Shown: positions 21,299-33,407, numbered from the stretch's first letter. The stretch is 64,000 nt of DNA from Pelodera strongyloides (GCA_036852015.1 JAANDG010000166.1:62001-126000); one strand, 5' to 3'. Made by a program: numbers and translations. Notes: generated by a model not told the origin, from the sequence alone.

Positions 21299-24200
21299 TT
21301 AGACAATCTCAATAGTTGCTCCAACTTTCTCCAAGGCGGCCTTCAATTCTTCCGCTTCCGCTTTACCCATATCCTCCCTCACGACAACGGGGGCCGTTTC
21401 AACGAACTGAAACAAAAAATAGAATCAAATAAAGATCAAAAGGGGACAATAGAGTGTCTGGTCAAACTTATTTCACTACAGTTTTAAGTTTAGTTGGAGA
21501 AACTTCAAAGACCACGCAAACGCAATGTACGTTTATGACCCATTTGTCATTTTTTTTTCTGATCAAGTCTCTTACGTACAAGTTCCCGAATGACCATAGA
21601 AAATGTGGTGGTTATGTGGTGGCACACACTTTGCATAGGATACAGAAATTCGTATCATATGCAAATTTTCCAAAGCAGGTACAATGCGGTTTTAAACTTT
21701 TGAACATAACATGGCCTTTAGTCCCGTCTTTCTAATTACGCTCTTACGGTTCTTACTACTATGGAAAAGAAAAAAATGGAAGTGTTACAAATGAACTACA
21801 CTACAATCCACAGTCAACGAGTCACCCACGAAAAATTAACCAAAATAAAATCCCACTTTTCTATTCAGCTAAAGTTTCATCTGCTCATGACAAAAGTAAC
21901 CCATCAATTGACCCTCATAATAGATACGAAAAGCAGCTTACGTATTTACGCGAATCTGAAAAAAGTAGGAAACAAGTTGTAGATAGATCAAGATCAAGAA
22001 GAGTGAACATACATACCTTCTTAGCTTGAACCAGGTTGAGTCCGGTCATCACAGATCGGATTTCCTTGATCAAAGCGATTTTCTTCGTGTCGTCAAACTA
22101 AAAAAGACAAAAATTGGACAAACAAGAGAGGGTGGGAAATAAATAAATAAAAATATAATTCACAAGTTATATTGGGAGCTATAATTGTTAGTGGATTCTC
22201 AATTCAGTTGCACGCATAAATCAGTTTGAAGCAAAATACCGGCCGGTTTTTGAAACACATCGTGGACAACTGAATCCTTACGTATTTATGCTAATTTACT
22301 CAAATTTAGCTCGTTTTTATCCCAATTTATGTTCATTTGCATAAGCTGCATAAGAATGCTGGTCTATTCGATGTGTTTCAAAAACCGGCCGGTATTTCGC
22401 TGCAAACCACGATCTTACTTTTTAATCTTTGAAAAAAAACATGAGAAGCTCTTCATATGCAAATAGTGAATAAGCACTGACTGGACAGCAAACGATAGAG
22501 AAATAAAAGGAACGGGAAATGTTGAGATACTTTGAGACAAAATTTCGAGATACAAAGATGCATGTTTCATCGGGTCAATATAGAGAAGCAGCAATTCAAG
22601 TTTCGGGCAATTTAACTCACGAACTAGTAGGGGAAAGAAAATTAGTCAAAAGCAACTATATTAACGTTATCTAATGTTAACATAACTATGTTAAGTTATC
22701 TATACACGAAAGTGAAACGATCGAATAAAACAAAACGATGCAAGAACCCACCTTGGTCAATTTGCATGAGAACGTCATTTTCTGTGGCACATCCGACGCA
22801 GCTTCCTCTTCGGCTGAAATGAAAAGTAATAAGAATACGAATAAATATAGATCCTTTGATGATTATCATATAAGTTCAACCAACAAGGTTCACAATAACA
22901 CTTCCACGTAATGTTGGCTAGGATTTTCGGTTTTAGCTGCCAATAAAATAATAAACTAAAATGGAGACCCTGTAATTTATGAATTTCAGTATTTCTTCGG
23001 TAACATTTTATCTACAACTTTTTCTGAGCTCTTAAATAAGCGACATTACATGGGCTTAGAAAATAGAACAGCGGCCGTATTGACCAACACACAGGGAGCC
23101 CTCCCTAGGCACACAAGCGCTCTGAATCTCTTCTGAGGCCTGAGGCCATATTCACCACTCCGATTCCCGCGGGGAAATAGTCCCTGGGGACAGAAAATAG
23201 CATTCTAATATGAGAGACGCAGAGAAAAAGGCGGGGAATTCCCCATGGGGAATTGAGTGGTGAATATGGTTTCTGCTCTCGCACTATCTACGCACTCTTT
23301 AGTTCCCTGGGGAGGTCAGGGAGGGCCACCTGCGTGTTGGTGAATACGGCATATGTTCCAACGTGTCTACAACGTAGCGGGTATAAAGTTTCACATATCT
23401 GATTTAATTGAAACATATCGTTGAGAAATTTTGTGAAATCGTGCATATGATTGATTAGACAACCATTTACGCACGGAATCTGTGCCGGCGAAAAAGCTCA
23501 TACAATAAGAACTAATTATATTATATTCCGACATTTACGGTTTTATTTAAAACATTTTATGAACTAGCTATATAGATTTTGTATATAACAAGTCCATACC
23601 AGGAGCAGCAGCGGCAGGTGCGGCGGCCATAAACATCCCAGGGGACATCATGGGCGCATCGGGGATGTTGAGTCGCTTCTTGAGGGCCCAGTTAAGGTCG
23701 GAAACCTGGAAACAATATCGATACTACAGTTTGACCACCCAAGCTGGCCGAGAGGTTGTCCACGAATATGAATGAGTGATGAGCTTATTCATACGTAAAT
23801 TGAAAAAAAAAACAATACTTGTTATCGTAATTAACAACCTTAGATAATTCCAAAAAGACCAGCTCTCTTGACCATAGCACCATAGAAAAAGGCAAAACGT
23901 CAAGCCAGCGCAATTCGCAAACATATACCACGTTTAAAGACTTAGTTCGGACTGCACCGCAAAGTGCTCTACTTACTCAGAAGACGGGTGACGACGATGG
24001 GCGAATGTTAACATTTTAATGAATAAAAGTATACCTCAAGCAGAGAGAGATTGGCAATTTCCTCCACCAATGAAGATACTTTGTCACTCAGAACTCGATC
24101 ATTAGTGGGCAGAGGAGCGGCCGATCCCTCGTTGACAGGGAGGGCTAAAACTCTCAATTGACAATTGACATAGGCAGCGTAATTATAGGTCCACCAACAC

Positions 24201-25926
24201 AGCAAAACTAGGCAAGTCCCGCCCACCCGAAAATGCAACCGACGCACGCTGTTTTTACCACTTTTTGGCTCCGCCCACCTGTTTGCCAAACTGGAAAAGT
24301 GATTTTTTTCGAAAGAGAAATTGTTTTGGCAGTGAAAATGGCGAACCATGGTGAAGGTTTGGTGAAAACGGCGAACCATGGCGAAGTTTTAGTGAAATGG
24401 GCCAACCCTAATGATTGGACTCAGGCTCAGTGAAATTGGACAGGCGGAACCTTTTTTTAGAACTACTGATGAGCTTAGTTTTAGACAAAGGCTTAGTGCA
24501 ATTGCTGGTGCTACTAAAGTTGGGGGGGCCCAGTCAAAAAATGGCTTTATAGGGGGCGTGGCCTAATAAAACTTGACACATAGGGGTAGTAGACCAAGCC
24601 TGATCGATTGCAAGTAAAATTATCGATCTAGCGATTATCTATTTATTCATTTTCGCATTTTCTTATAAGTCGTTTTCGAAGGCTCCGAACCCAACAAAAG
24701 GCATTACTATGGTAAATCGTGTTGCTCAAGCTGATTGTATCTTTTATCATCCCTCTAAACTCAACAAAACGGTGTTCCCAAAGGGCAGTGCTCGCACAGA
24801 ATGAGTAAGGCGCATTAATTGCAGACACCACAGAAAAACCGCCATTAGTCCATCAACAATTGGTTTTTCCCGTAAAAAACCATCTGGCGACTGATTCATG
24901 ACTGGTTCTTGACCATTTGGTGATCATCTGATGACGGTTTTTGATGAAACTGTGTCAAGAGTTGGTTACCAAACGGACAGGTCCATGAAAAGTTAGTGAA
25001 CCGTAACAAAATGGGTTCACCCACTGCCTGTGTGGTCAGATTCTGAACTTTGACTCCAATTGGGTCACTTGCACTATTTTCCTAAAAAATCAATAAGTCA
25101 TGGTGACTGATCAATAAGCTTGTCAGAAATCAAGTGGGCATGGTCTATTACCCCTATGTGTGAAGTTTCATAAGACCACGCCCCCTATGAAGCCATTTTT
25201 TGACTGGGCCCCCCCAACTTTAGTAGCACCCAATTGCTTTAAGCCTCACATTTAGAAGGCTCAGTGAAATAGATATTGTTTTACGCGTCAGCGGCTTTAG
25301 ATGAAGCTTCAGTGAAGTTGGACAGGTGGTACCTTTTAGGTACAACTGAGACTCATATTTAGATCGGGACTCAGTGAAATAATCCGTTGATAAAGACACA
25401 GTCATATAATTCATCATTCCATACCATTTCACAATTTCACACAGTCTTTTTCATTTGTTTGACAAAAAAATCAGCTCAGCAAACGCATGTTTTCGTTGGT
25501 GGGCGAAGCCAAAAAGTGGAAAAAAAAAACAGCGTGCGTCGGTTGCATTTTCGGGTGGGCGGGACTTGCCTAGTTTTGCTGTGTTGGTCGACCTCGTAAT
25601 TATTAGCTCTGTTCACTGTGCAACATAAGGGCACATTGAAAATAACAACGGATCCGGATACTGTTGTCCAGGGTGGGAACCCCAAGGGCGAAAGTTTCTA
25701 CTGATGTGTCGTGGAATGTGGAAGAAACTTAAAGACTGACACTTCTTTCTTGTGTGGTAGATTGATTTAAATTCACAGCAGTATTTTTCATGTTTTACAT
25801 CACCACTAGTTAAAAATGTTTTAAGAAGGGTCTGATACTATGAAAAAGCTTACGTTGTCCAGCGGACATCATACGGACACACTGACGCCCCATAACAGAC
25901 AGACGCTGCACATTACGGGTCAACAT
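21299..25926 (-). CDS. MRPL12: Mitochondrial ribosomal protein L12 (bL12m), 6 exons
   Basis: Exons: 25926-25854, 24144-24035, 23705-23600, 22813-22752, 22097-22017, 21406-21299. All have GT-AG borders and phases agree, giving 179 residues. Exon 1 encodes an Arg-rich, acid-free leader (MLTRNVQRLSVMGRQCVRMM), a mitochondrial targeting peptide. Exon 2 holds the L7/L12 N-terminal dimerisation helices (VSSLVEEIANLSLLE). Exon 3 is an Ala/Pro/Met-rich hinge. Exons 4-6 encode the C-terminal domain with DDTKKIALIKEIRSVMTGL and the terminal helix GKAEAEELKAALEKVGA. It forms part of the large-subunit stalk that recruits translation factors in mitochondria. The ATG lies 1 nt after TTTTTCAG, which looks like a trans-splice acceptor. 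Intron 1 holds a 1.4-kb foldback element. Confidence 0.95.
22230..22401. mobile_element. MITE, AGCGAAATACC family, worn ends
   Basis: AGCAAAATACCGGCCGG to CCGGCCGGTATTTCGCT with the family interior. The flanking TTAA is mutated. It lies in the MRPL12 intron 22752-22097. Confidence 0.8.
23144..23269. mobile_element. MITE, GGCCATATTCACCACTC family (copy 2)
   Basis: Inverted ends GGCCATATTCACCACTC and GAGTGGTGAATATGG around TCCCTGGGGACAGAAAATAG. It lies in an MRPL12 intron. Confidence 0.8.
24187..25594. mobile_element. Foldback DNA transposon with 9-bp target duplication (MULE-like)
   Basis: The arms 24187-24275 and 25503-25594 are inverted copies (GGTC-ACCAACACAGCAAAAC...). A second inverted pair lies inward (24510-24597 with 25144-25228, containing GGGGGCCCAGTCAAAAAATG). 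The 9-mer CGTAATTAT stands on both outer sides (24178-24186 and 25595-25603). Long terminal inverted repeats with a 9-bp duplication are typical of Mutator-like elements. No transposase is present, so it is non-autonomous. It begins about 40 nt upstream of MRPL12 exon 2. Confidence 0.8.
24827..25022. mobile_element. Arm of the GGGTGAACCCATTTGG element nested in the foldback transposon
   Basis: CCACAGAAAAACCG... to AAATGGGTTCACCC matches the right arm of the element at 26439-27041. The left arm is missing. Confidence 0.6.
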
Positions 25927-25963
25927 TCTGAAAAACAAGCTTATCAGTATACATTTTACCAAC

Positions 25964-26134
25964 TTAAAGTGATACAACAGCCGGTTTTGAAACATATTTT
26001 GGACAACTGCATCCACATATGTTGTAGGCAAATTACTATAATCAGACTAGTAGTCGCGCAATAACTTGCACACACTACACTGGAATACAGCGGCTAGCAT
26101 ACGTTTCAAAACCGGCTATCATACGGCTTTAACT
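25964..26134. mobile_element. Diverged MITE related to the AGCGAAAT family
   Basis: Inverted arms AAAGTGATACAACAGCCGG and CCGGCTATCATACGGCTTT, with AAACATATTTTGGACAACTG inside as in the family copies. Strongly worn. It lies just upstream of the MRPL12 start. Confidence 0.5.
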
Positions 26135-26438
26135 TTCAGTTACATTTCAAAGAAGTCAGCGGACAAATAAAAAGACACGCGCTTAGCAAAAGTTCAAGGG
26201 GCTAGAACAATCAGGTTCCAACAATGTGATTCGAAGGATAGTTTTTTTAGTTTATGAACGAATAGATAAAAGGGAAGTGCAGAATTTTCAGAAATTTGTT
26301 TTGAAAAAATTCTTCAAAAACACAGTTGGTAGGGGGTGGTCGTCGCTTGGGCGGAGCCAAATTCCGTGCGTCCTCTACAAGTTTATACCCGCACGATTTT
26401 TTTCTGTTACGACATCTGACTGCATTATATGCAACTAT

Positions 26439-27041
26439 GGGTGAACCCATTTGGTAATAGTTCACTGGTTTTTCGTGGACCAGCCTATTTGGAGACCAAT
26501 TCGTGACGAAGTTTTATCGAAAACCGTCATCATATTCGCGAAGTGGTCACGAACTAGTCACCAGATGGTCTCGGAAAAAAATCATTTAGTGAACGATTAT
26601 TCATTTCTGTGGTTTCGGCAATTATTCATTTCATTTCGTCTGTTGTGAAACAGCTTCTAATAAAGTTGGCTGCTTATGCTGATGGCGTATCGTTTGTTGT
26701 TCTGTGTGTAGATAAAAAAGTCAGTTTTCTACAACAAGAAACCTTTTGACATTTTATTGTTAACATTTTAGCAACACATCACTCCTGTTTCATTGCCCTG
26801 ATTGTAAACTAATTGTAAAAGCACTCATTGCGCATTTCTCTTATTCAAAGGAAAACGAAATAATTGTCCAAACCACAGAAAAACCGTCGTTGGAGCGTCA
26901 CCAAAAAAAAACATCTGATAGCTGGTTCGTGACGGTTTTCGATGAAAATTGGTCACCACATGGTAACGAAGAGGTCACCAGATGGGCTGGCCGCTGGCCC
27001 ACGGAACAAAACCAATGAACCGTCACCAAATGGGTTCACCC
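26439..27041. mobile_element. 603-bp element with GGGTGAACCCATTTGG inverted ends
   Basis: GGGTGAACCCATTTGGT at the left and ACCAAATGGGTTCACCC at the right, with arms about 150 bp long (GTTCACTGGTTTT / AAAACCAATGAAC; CACCAGATGG on both sides). The centre is AT-rich and non-coding. One arm of the same family is nested at 24827-25022. Confidence 0.7.
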
Positions 27042-27354
27042 ATTTCCTATAATTAAAGAATTCCTTCGCTTCCTTCTAATTGTAAGCATTATTACAATCA
27101 GAAAGATGTTGACTGATCAGCGGAGTTGAATAAACTTTGACATCATTGCATGGATATTTTATATTTCAAAGCCAGTGTTATGGAATGTGTATGTCAAAGA
27201 CAAATGAATCGATAAAATAAATGGATATTTTTCTTCTGAATTACAAAATGGGTTCAGAACGACATTGCCTTATTAAAAAGAAAAAAAAGAATAACTATTA
27301 CTGTGAAAAACTGCAGGCAAAACAATACATTAGGTTTTACGCAAAAAGTTCACA

Positions 27355-27430
27355 TGAATACGGGATCGAACCTCCATCGTTCTGGCATGCGCCTCGAACG
27401 TTCACCACTACACCAAATAGGACGTGCAAG
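27355..27430 (-). pseudogene. tRNA-like pseudogene with an enlarged anticodon loop
   Basis: The minus strand holds A-box-like TGGTGTAGTGGTGAACG and B box GGTTCGATCCC. Between them a perfect 5-bp stem CGTTC/GAACG closes a 13-nt loop instead of 7. T-stem and acceptor pairing are poor. Probably a decayed tRNA or SINE head. Confidence 0.45.
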
Positions 27431-27629
27431 GAAAGCTCCTATTTGTGATGAACGGAACGTTGACATTTCGATGCTTATTCGCAGAAAAAATACAAAATGC
27501 GTTTCAGGGGTTATCTGTTCTACATAGTGGTAAGAAGCCAACATGGTCTCAAAATTGATTGATAGGCACACTTTTTTTGTGTCCTGTATTGAAGTCAAAT
27601 TTCCACACCCAATTCTGAACATGGGTTTG

Positions 27630-28175
27630 GAACGCCCTGCCAAAGGTTCTCGAAAAACAGAGGGTTTCCATATAATGTTTATTTGAGTTAAATAGTCCCA
27701 GTATATGTGACTTGGGAGCTAGTGTGTCTTCTTTCCATTTCGTGTAAGAAAACATTTAAAAAATTAATTTTGTAAAACGGTCATTTCGGCAAAATGTAAG
27801 GTTTGAGATGCGCCTGCCAAAAGTTCTCGAAAACTAAAAGGATTCGTGATATAGTTTCTTTTAGTGAAATACTCCCAATATGTGTGGCTTGGGAGCTAGG
27901 GTGTTTCCTTTCCATTTTACGGAACCACATTTTCGAAAAAAATATTTTTCTAAAATTGTCACTTCGAAAAATTTCGGGGCTTGAAACGCGCCTGCCAAAA
28001 GTTCTCAAAAACTATAAGGATTCATGATATGGTTTCTTTTGGTAAAATATGCCCAACAGACATGTCTTGGGAGCTAGGCCATTTTCTGTTCATTTTGTTG
28101 CCTCATAATTCCGTAATGGATATTTTTATAAACATGATTTTTACCAAAAAATTGACTTTTCCGAAAAATCCGTGA
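27630..28175 (+). repeat. Three tandem units of about 177 bp
   Basis: Units start near 27630, 27808 and 27984. Each opens with a form of CGCGCCTGCCAAAAGTTCTC and has TTGGGAGCTAG about 95 bp later. The second and third units are the closest to each other. No consistent frame is kept. Confidence 0.75.
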
Positions 28176-28968
28176 GAAAGGTCATTTGTATGCTTCCGTA
28201 GTGTATAGATCCTTTGGACCGGAGCCAAAATTTTCATTTGGCTCCGCCTACTACATAGAAAACGCGAAAACCAATTTGGTACCGGTCTGCCCTAAAATCA
28301 GGGGAAAAAACCGGAAATTTACCGGTCCAGTACCGAAAATATACTCTTTTTGCTGGTCGGCGGCGCCGGGAGGGTACCTGCGGTCTGAGACTGGTACTAA
28401 TTCAGTTTAGACCCGGTTTAGACCATTTTAGGTCCGTCTTGCGCGTATTGCGATAGGCTGCGGCGCGTGTTATCCAAAATCGACACTCTTCTTCTTCTTT
28501 TTGCTGAATTCTCTCGCTTTCTGTGTATATTTGTTGTTTTTTGTATCGTTTATTGTATGTGTGAATAAAGTAATTCATCCATTGCCCGTGATTCTTCTTG
28601 CCTCCGGGCCTTACCGAGCTGTTCAGCTTTTCTATCAGTGTTTCGATATAGTATTTTCGTGGCTCCTTATTGTTGGTCAATTCACCGCGTATCTGGTATG
28701 TTTCCGATATCTGTTTCAGTACGATGTGTCGACATTCCGCGCCTCTTATCCTGTTGTTTTGGCTGCATGGAATTCCGTTATGAACTGGGCCACTGGACTA
28801 TATGCTTGGTGAACTGGATCACGAACTATGTGGTTAGTTTTGCGTTGCATATTCTCTTACTCTCATCAAAAATGAATCCTCGCGAGTGTTGTGTAGTAGT
28901 GGTGGGTTCTGTGGCGCCGCGCCGCCTTAACCTTTCAACGCCATGCTTCAGCCACACATTTTTGTTTA
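28176..28968. other. Gene-free stretch, possible retroelement remnant
   Basis: No gene can be supported. A minus-strand frame at 28680-28402 (92 codons, Lys/Glu/Arg-rich) and an overlapping plus-strand hydrophobic frame at 28501-28812 are open, but neither has a recognisable domain or good splice borders. Confidence 0.4.
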
Positions 28969-29237
28969 GGGCGCGTTCGGGATTGCGAAAAGAAAGAAAA
29001 GAAATCAAAAAAGTAGTTCGGGATGGCCGGTCGGAAATGTAAATCTTTTCCACAGTACATATAGCCCGTGGGCACAGAGACCACTTATATTTAGATATGC
29101 AGAACTATTTGGAGACAATTGAATGCCTCTGTGCCCACGGGCTATATGTACTGTGGAAAAGATTTACATTTCCGACCGGCCATCCCGAACTACTTTTTTG
29201 ATTTCTTTTCTTTCTTTTCGCAATCCCGAACGCGCCC
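28969..29237. mobile_element. Foldback MITE, GGGCGCGTTCGGGATT family (copy A)
   Basis: 269 bp, almost a perfect palindrome: GGGCGCGTTCGGGATTGCG to CGCAATCCCGAACGCGCCC with about 110-bp arms. TTA lies on both sides (28966-28968, 29238-29240). A 3-bp TWA duplication with GGG-start ends suggests the PIF/Harbinger group. Confidence 0.8.
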
Positions 29238-29552
29238 TTAGATGTTGAGTACTTACTTGAAGTTCATTCCGAATGATATGCGTGCGGATTGCGAGTTCCC
29301 GTGAGTTTTCGCGTGTCTACTTCTACTTCAAGTTACATTTTTAAACCACTTAAGAGTATAGCTGAATTATATGGTTGACTTATGCATTTCATGTTCAGAT
29401 TCCATTGTTGCGGTTGCCAACCAGATGAGTTGTGAAATCAAAACCTCGGATTTGTTTACGGTTTGTTGTTAATTATTTGGTTGTAATTACAATTGCTCTC
29501 GAATTCATGTATCACATTTTGTACCTAATCTATAGTATTTCAGGTATTTCAG

Positions 29553-30521
29553 CTCCGTTATGTTCTATGCTTTTGAACTTGGACGGCTCTATCTTCATTC
29601 GACAACGCCCATGAACTATACAAGCAGGATCGGAAGTTTATCCTCGCATACCGTACCTCCGTACCTGCCACCTGCCACCCGGCTACATCTTAGGAGTTAC
29701 TCATTTGTGTAAGTGTTATGATATTGTTATTTTATATTCTTCCTTCAGTATACTAGTTTGGTTTTCTTCTGCGCGAATCATGTAGCTGGCTGCCACAATA
29801 TACATACTACTGTTTTTAGTAAATCGTGGTCGCAGCTGTCCCATTCTAAGTCACCGTGATATGCTATATGCTGGATGTTATTGAAACCTTCACCTTCAAC
29901 ACACGTCCACTACTTCTCATTCAGATGTGCTCACATGTGTAAGTGTTTCGTTTTTTTACTCTGTATATACATAACTGCACATGTGCGTGTGGTTTCTTAT
30001 TTATTTAGTGGTTTATGGGCTTGAGACTTGAGTTAGTTTCCTATTCCTCACGCTGTTAGTCCTAGTTATTAGTGTTATTTGTTACCAGACGGCTATCGCC
30101 GCCGCCTGCGACTATTTAGGAGGTCCTACTAAAATGACCATACAGCGAAACGTCTCCGTCTGGAACGTATTTTCCAAATTTATGTAATAAAATTCAATTA
30201 TGCTTATTTTGAAGAGTTGCGGAAAGGGTCTAGTACAAACGCCCGAAACGTAGAATTCCGTTCCGTTCACACAAACAAAAAAAGTAAACTCCTCATTTTA
30301 TAGTAAGATTTGCTTTCTTATGAGTCTCACAAACGATTAGCTTGTTTCGTTAGCTGTTTTTCTGTCATACCAATCTCGCTTTTTATTCCAGATCGATACA
30401 TTCGGGCAATCGGATGCATTTCTACCGCATGATCAGAGCCTCGGTGGACGTCATGATGAACATCCTCTGGGAATCAAGAATGATTACTGCATCACTTTCG
30501 CTTGGAAGTCTTAGCGGTTAG
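29553..30521 (+). other. Candidate two-exon coding segment, unrecognised
   Basis: 29553-29708 is open for 51 codons between TATTTCAG and GTAAGT. 30392-30521 is open for 43 codons after TTTATTCCAG and ends in TAG. The phases join (2 to 2). No homology is recognised and no first exon is found. It could be chance or a decayed gene. Confidence 0.2.
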
Positions 30522-30678
30522 ATTTATTGTGCAATAAGCAAGTTCATTTGTAAAGTATATAGTACTGGGTACTGGCCACAATATTCTATTCTTTGTATAG
30601 AAACTGTTTTGTTTGTATATTCTTTAGATTATTGTCTTTACTTGTGTTTATTATACTCTAAACTATTAGAAATATTTT

Positions 30679-30921
30679 CAAAATTGATCCCTCCCTGACT
30701 AGATGTAGAATAGATAAAATCTTCGGGCTGACAAAGAGCACGACTCCCTTATGTTAACGTTGCACCTTTCGGCATCTTCACACCAACAAGAATTTCAACT
30801 GACAAAGTAGCATAGTTCTGAAGATGCCGAAAGGTGCAACGTTAACATAAGGGAGTCGTGCTCATTGTTAGCTCGAAAATTCTATCTATTTTACATCTAG
30901 TCAGGGAGGGATCAATTTTGA
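30679..30921. mobile_element. 243-bp inverted repeat
   Basis: The arms CAAAATTGATCCCTCCCTG... and ...CAGGGAGGGATCAATTTTG pair over about 105 bp around a short loop near 30790-30815. Each arm contains the string GATGCCGAAAGGTGCAACG or its complement, which is also found at 56610. Confidence 0.75.
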
Positions 30922-32944
30922 AGTATTCGATACTTTTTATCTCATATTTAACATTTATTCTCACATTCCCCTAATTTTTTTGCGTTAGTATAGTAGCCTT
31001 GTTGTTAGCAGTAGCTGTTAGCTGTACATTTCTTAGACTTTTTTAACTCTAACTCTGATTGTATTATATCCCATATGGATATCAAGTTTTGTCTGAATTC
31101 TTCTATGTTGTATTTATTCGCATGTTTCTCTGCATTTATTGCACTATGTTCATCTGCTGTGAATAGTTTTAATAGGTTTATCGTATTAATTGTGTTTTCG
31201 ATTGCGTTTATTTCTAATAAATTATTATTTTCGGTAGTTATTTTGTATTGAGTTACAGTACGATGTATCGGGGGTGAAAACTGCAAATATAAGGTGTTTT
31301 ATTCGGCAGCGAAACTACCGTAGTTTGGTGATTGCGTGTCGCGTTGCTTGTCAAAATAGTACCATTTTCGTACCGGTCTTCGACAAGTCTAGACCCAATT
31401 TTAAACGGGACAAACCGTGGTTTTTAACCCGGCTAATTTGGTATTAAACCGGTACTAAATTGGTACTCGCGACCTTCTGTGCAACTGTGAAAAAAAATTT
31501 CGGTGAAAAGCTACGCGACCATACATAGTTGCGCGAAAATAACCAACCTACGTAATTCGGAGTATTTTGTACAATGTAGGAGCTGAGGAAAATCTGGTTC
31601 AGAAGTTCTGTAAGAATGAAGCAGTAATGAAGTTTTACAACTTTAGTGCTCCCAATTTATGTAGCATAATACCTAATAATATTCTGATTCGAACCCTTCC
31701 CTGCATCACTTGGAACCGCGCAGAGAGTGACTGTGACAGTGGGCGATATATCACATTTTTTGGCGGTAACTATTCTGTAATTATATACCTTTTGTGTACT
31801 CATGTGAACATCAACTATAAATGTTTAAATGTTTATTAGACTCTTAGAAAGAGCGCAACGCCATAAGAGACGATGAAAGAATTCAATAATTTTAAAATTC
31901 AAAGTGGTAAATCAAAGATAAGACGAAAAAATGCATAGCATTATATATGTATATATATCACCAAAGATAAGAAAGAATTTAAACAGAGAGTAGTTGTAAC
32001 TGACATATCAGCAAAGAAACAGTATTCACACAAAAAACTAACAATTTTGTAGTTTTGACTAGTTTAGCCACGTTACCTCAACACAAAACTACTTGCACAC
32101 GATACTATATGATGAACGACGGGGTCTAATTAGTTTGCTTACTCTTAATTATAGTCTAATACGAAATTATGTGGTTGCAGTATCCGTACGACCAGCATAA
32201 TGAGTGTCAGAACAGAAGAAGTTTGTATATAGAAAATAGAGTAAACGGATGCGGCTTTAGAAGCCGATTTGATGGAACACGAGTTACTCAACCTGGGGTC
32301 TAAGACTAGGCTCACCAAGCTTGCTAGTATTTCGGTGGTATTTACATTCTGCTGCTAATATGTATGTTATATGTGCTGACCTTATCTCTGCACCTAACGC
32401 ACAAACACAGTAGTCTCGAGTCTCGAGATTATCATGCCAATTTTTTCTTACGTTTTCTTTTTGTTTGTTATATAGCACTCATGAACTTCGTGTAGACGCC
32501 GCACAAAGAAAAGACTGTGCCACAACGGGGCGGCGCACCCTTTGATTGCGTCAAGTGGTGGACAATTCCAGTTTATGCACCCATGGAGCACTTTTTTGTT
32601 GGGGTCGCGGCAGGCGCCACAAGTGAACCGCAGCGCGCAAAGGCATAGTACACCGCTCGACCGCCCATGCGCACCCCTTGCTAATGATAAAAAGTGTACA
32701 ATCACTTCTGAACTCGGTGAGCAATTCAGATATTTTTCTAATGTAAATCTATACATTTTATCACTTTTTTTGTTGTAAGTGCAATCACTGAATACTTTAT
32801 TTTTTACAATGTATACAAACAATACACACAAGCAATATGTACTTTACAAACCACTCTACAAGCGTGTCTATGGTTTCGCCCGCTATATATTACGAGGAGC
32901 AAATATTAAAAAAATCGAGCACTGATTAATATTAATATTATTAT
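30922..32944. other. Gene-free stretch
   Basis: AT-rich with no supported gene. A 93-codon minus frame at 31286-31005 is open but matches no family I know. Some strings (AATAGGTTTATCG, TAGCCTTGTTGTTAG) recur in similar order at 56930-57030, so both may be remnants of one element. Confidence 0.4.
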
Positions 32945-33407
32945 TTATTTTCCCTTTCCAATTCCAACATTAATTCCATGATTACTTCCCGTACCACAGC
33001 GAGCACATTTGCATACCTTTTTACCACCGTTGACGACGCAGTTACCAGTGGGGCAGTTCTGAAACACATTACGCATGTAAATAACGGTCAGTTAAAGCGA
33101 CATGACACGTGGTTGGTGAAGAGTATGAAGTATGATGTTCAACTGCATTCACATTGTTCACTTCTGCGCTATGAATCACGATACGAGATATCAGAAAATT
33201 TCCTTATAAAGCATGAAAGCGGTTGTCCAGCATTAGGCTCACAATCACGTATCATACCGCTTTATCTTTATGAAATGTCCTTACCTGAAGGGCACACGAA
33301 CCAATGCATGCCAGTCTTGCACCATGAGGGTTCCAGCTCATAGTACTGCAAGTTATTGAACAATAGACCATTCCAATACAGACGAGGAAAAGTGTCAAAA
33401 ATCTCAT
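32945..33407 (-). CDS. abf: ASABF-type nematode antimicrobial peptide (CS-alpha-beta defensin), 2 exons
   Basis: Exons 33407-33285 and 33058-32945 (GT-AG, phase 0) encode 78 residues. A signal peptide (MRFLTLFLVCIGMVYC) precedes a mature part with eight cysteines. From the second on, the spacing is C-x3-C-x4-C-x4-C-x8-C-x-C-x2-C, exactly that of the Ascaris antibacterial factor family, including the QNC and GG landmarks (CALQNC, NGGKKVCKCARCG). The tail is Gly-rich and ends in GKGK. Family role: secreted, membrane-active defence peptide of intestine or pharynx. TTTGCAG lies 11 nt before the ATG and is probably a trans-splice site. AATAAA overlaps the stop codon. It is a single copy here, although the family is often clustered. 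Confidence 0.92.

Noticed and set aside
28638..29042. 134-codon plus-strand frame
   Set aside because: It enters a MITE palindrome at 28969 and shows no domain; a chance frame.
31005..31286. 93-codon minus ORF as a small gene
   Set aside because: No recognisable domain or signal peptide. Similar word order at 56930-57030 suggests a repeat remnant.
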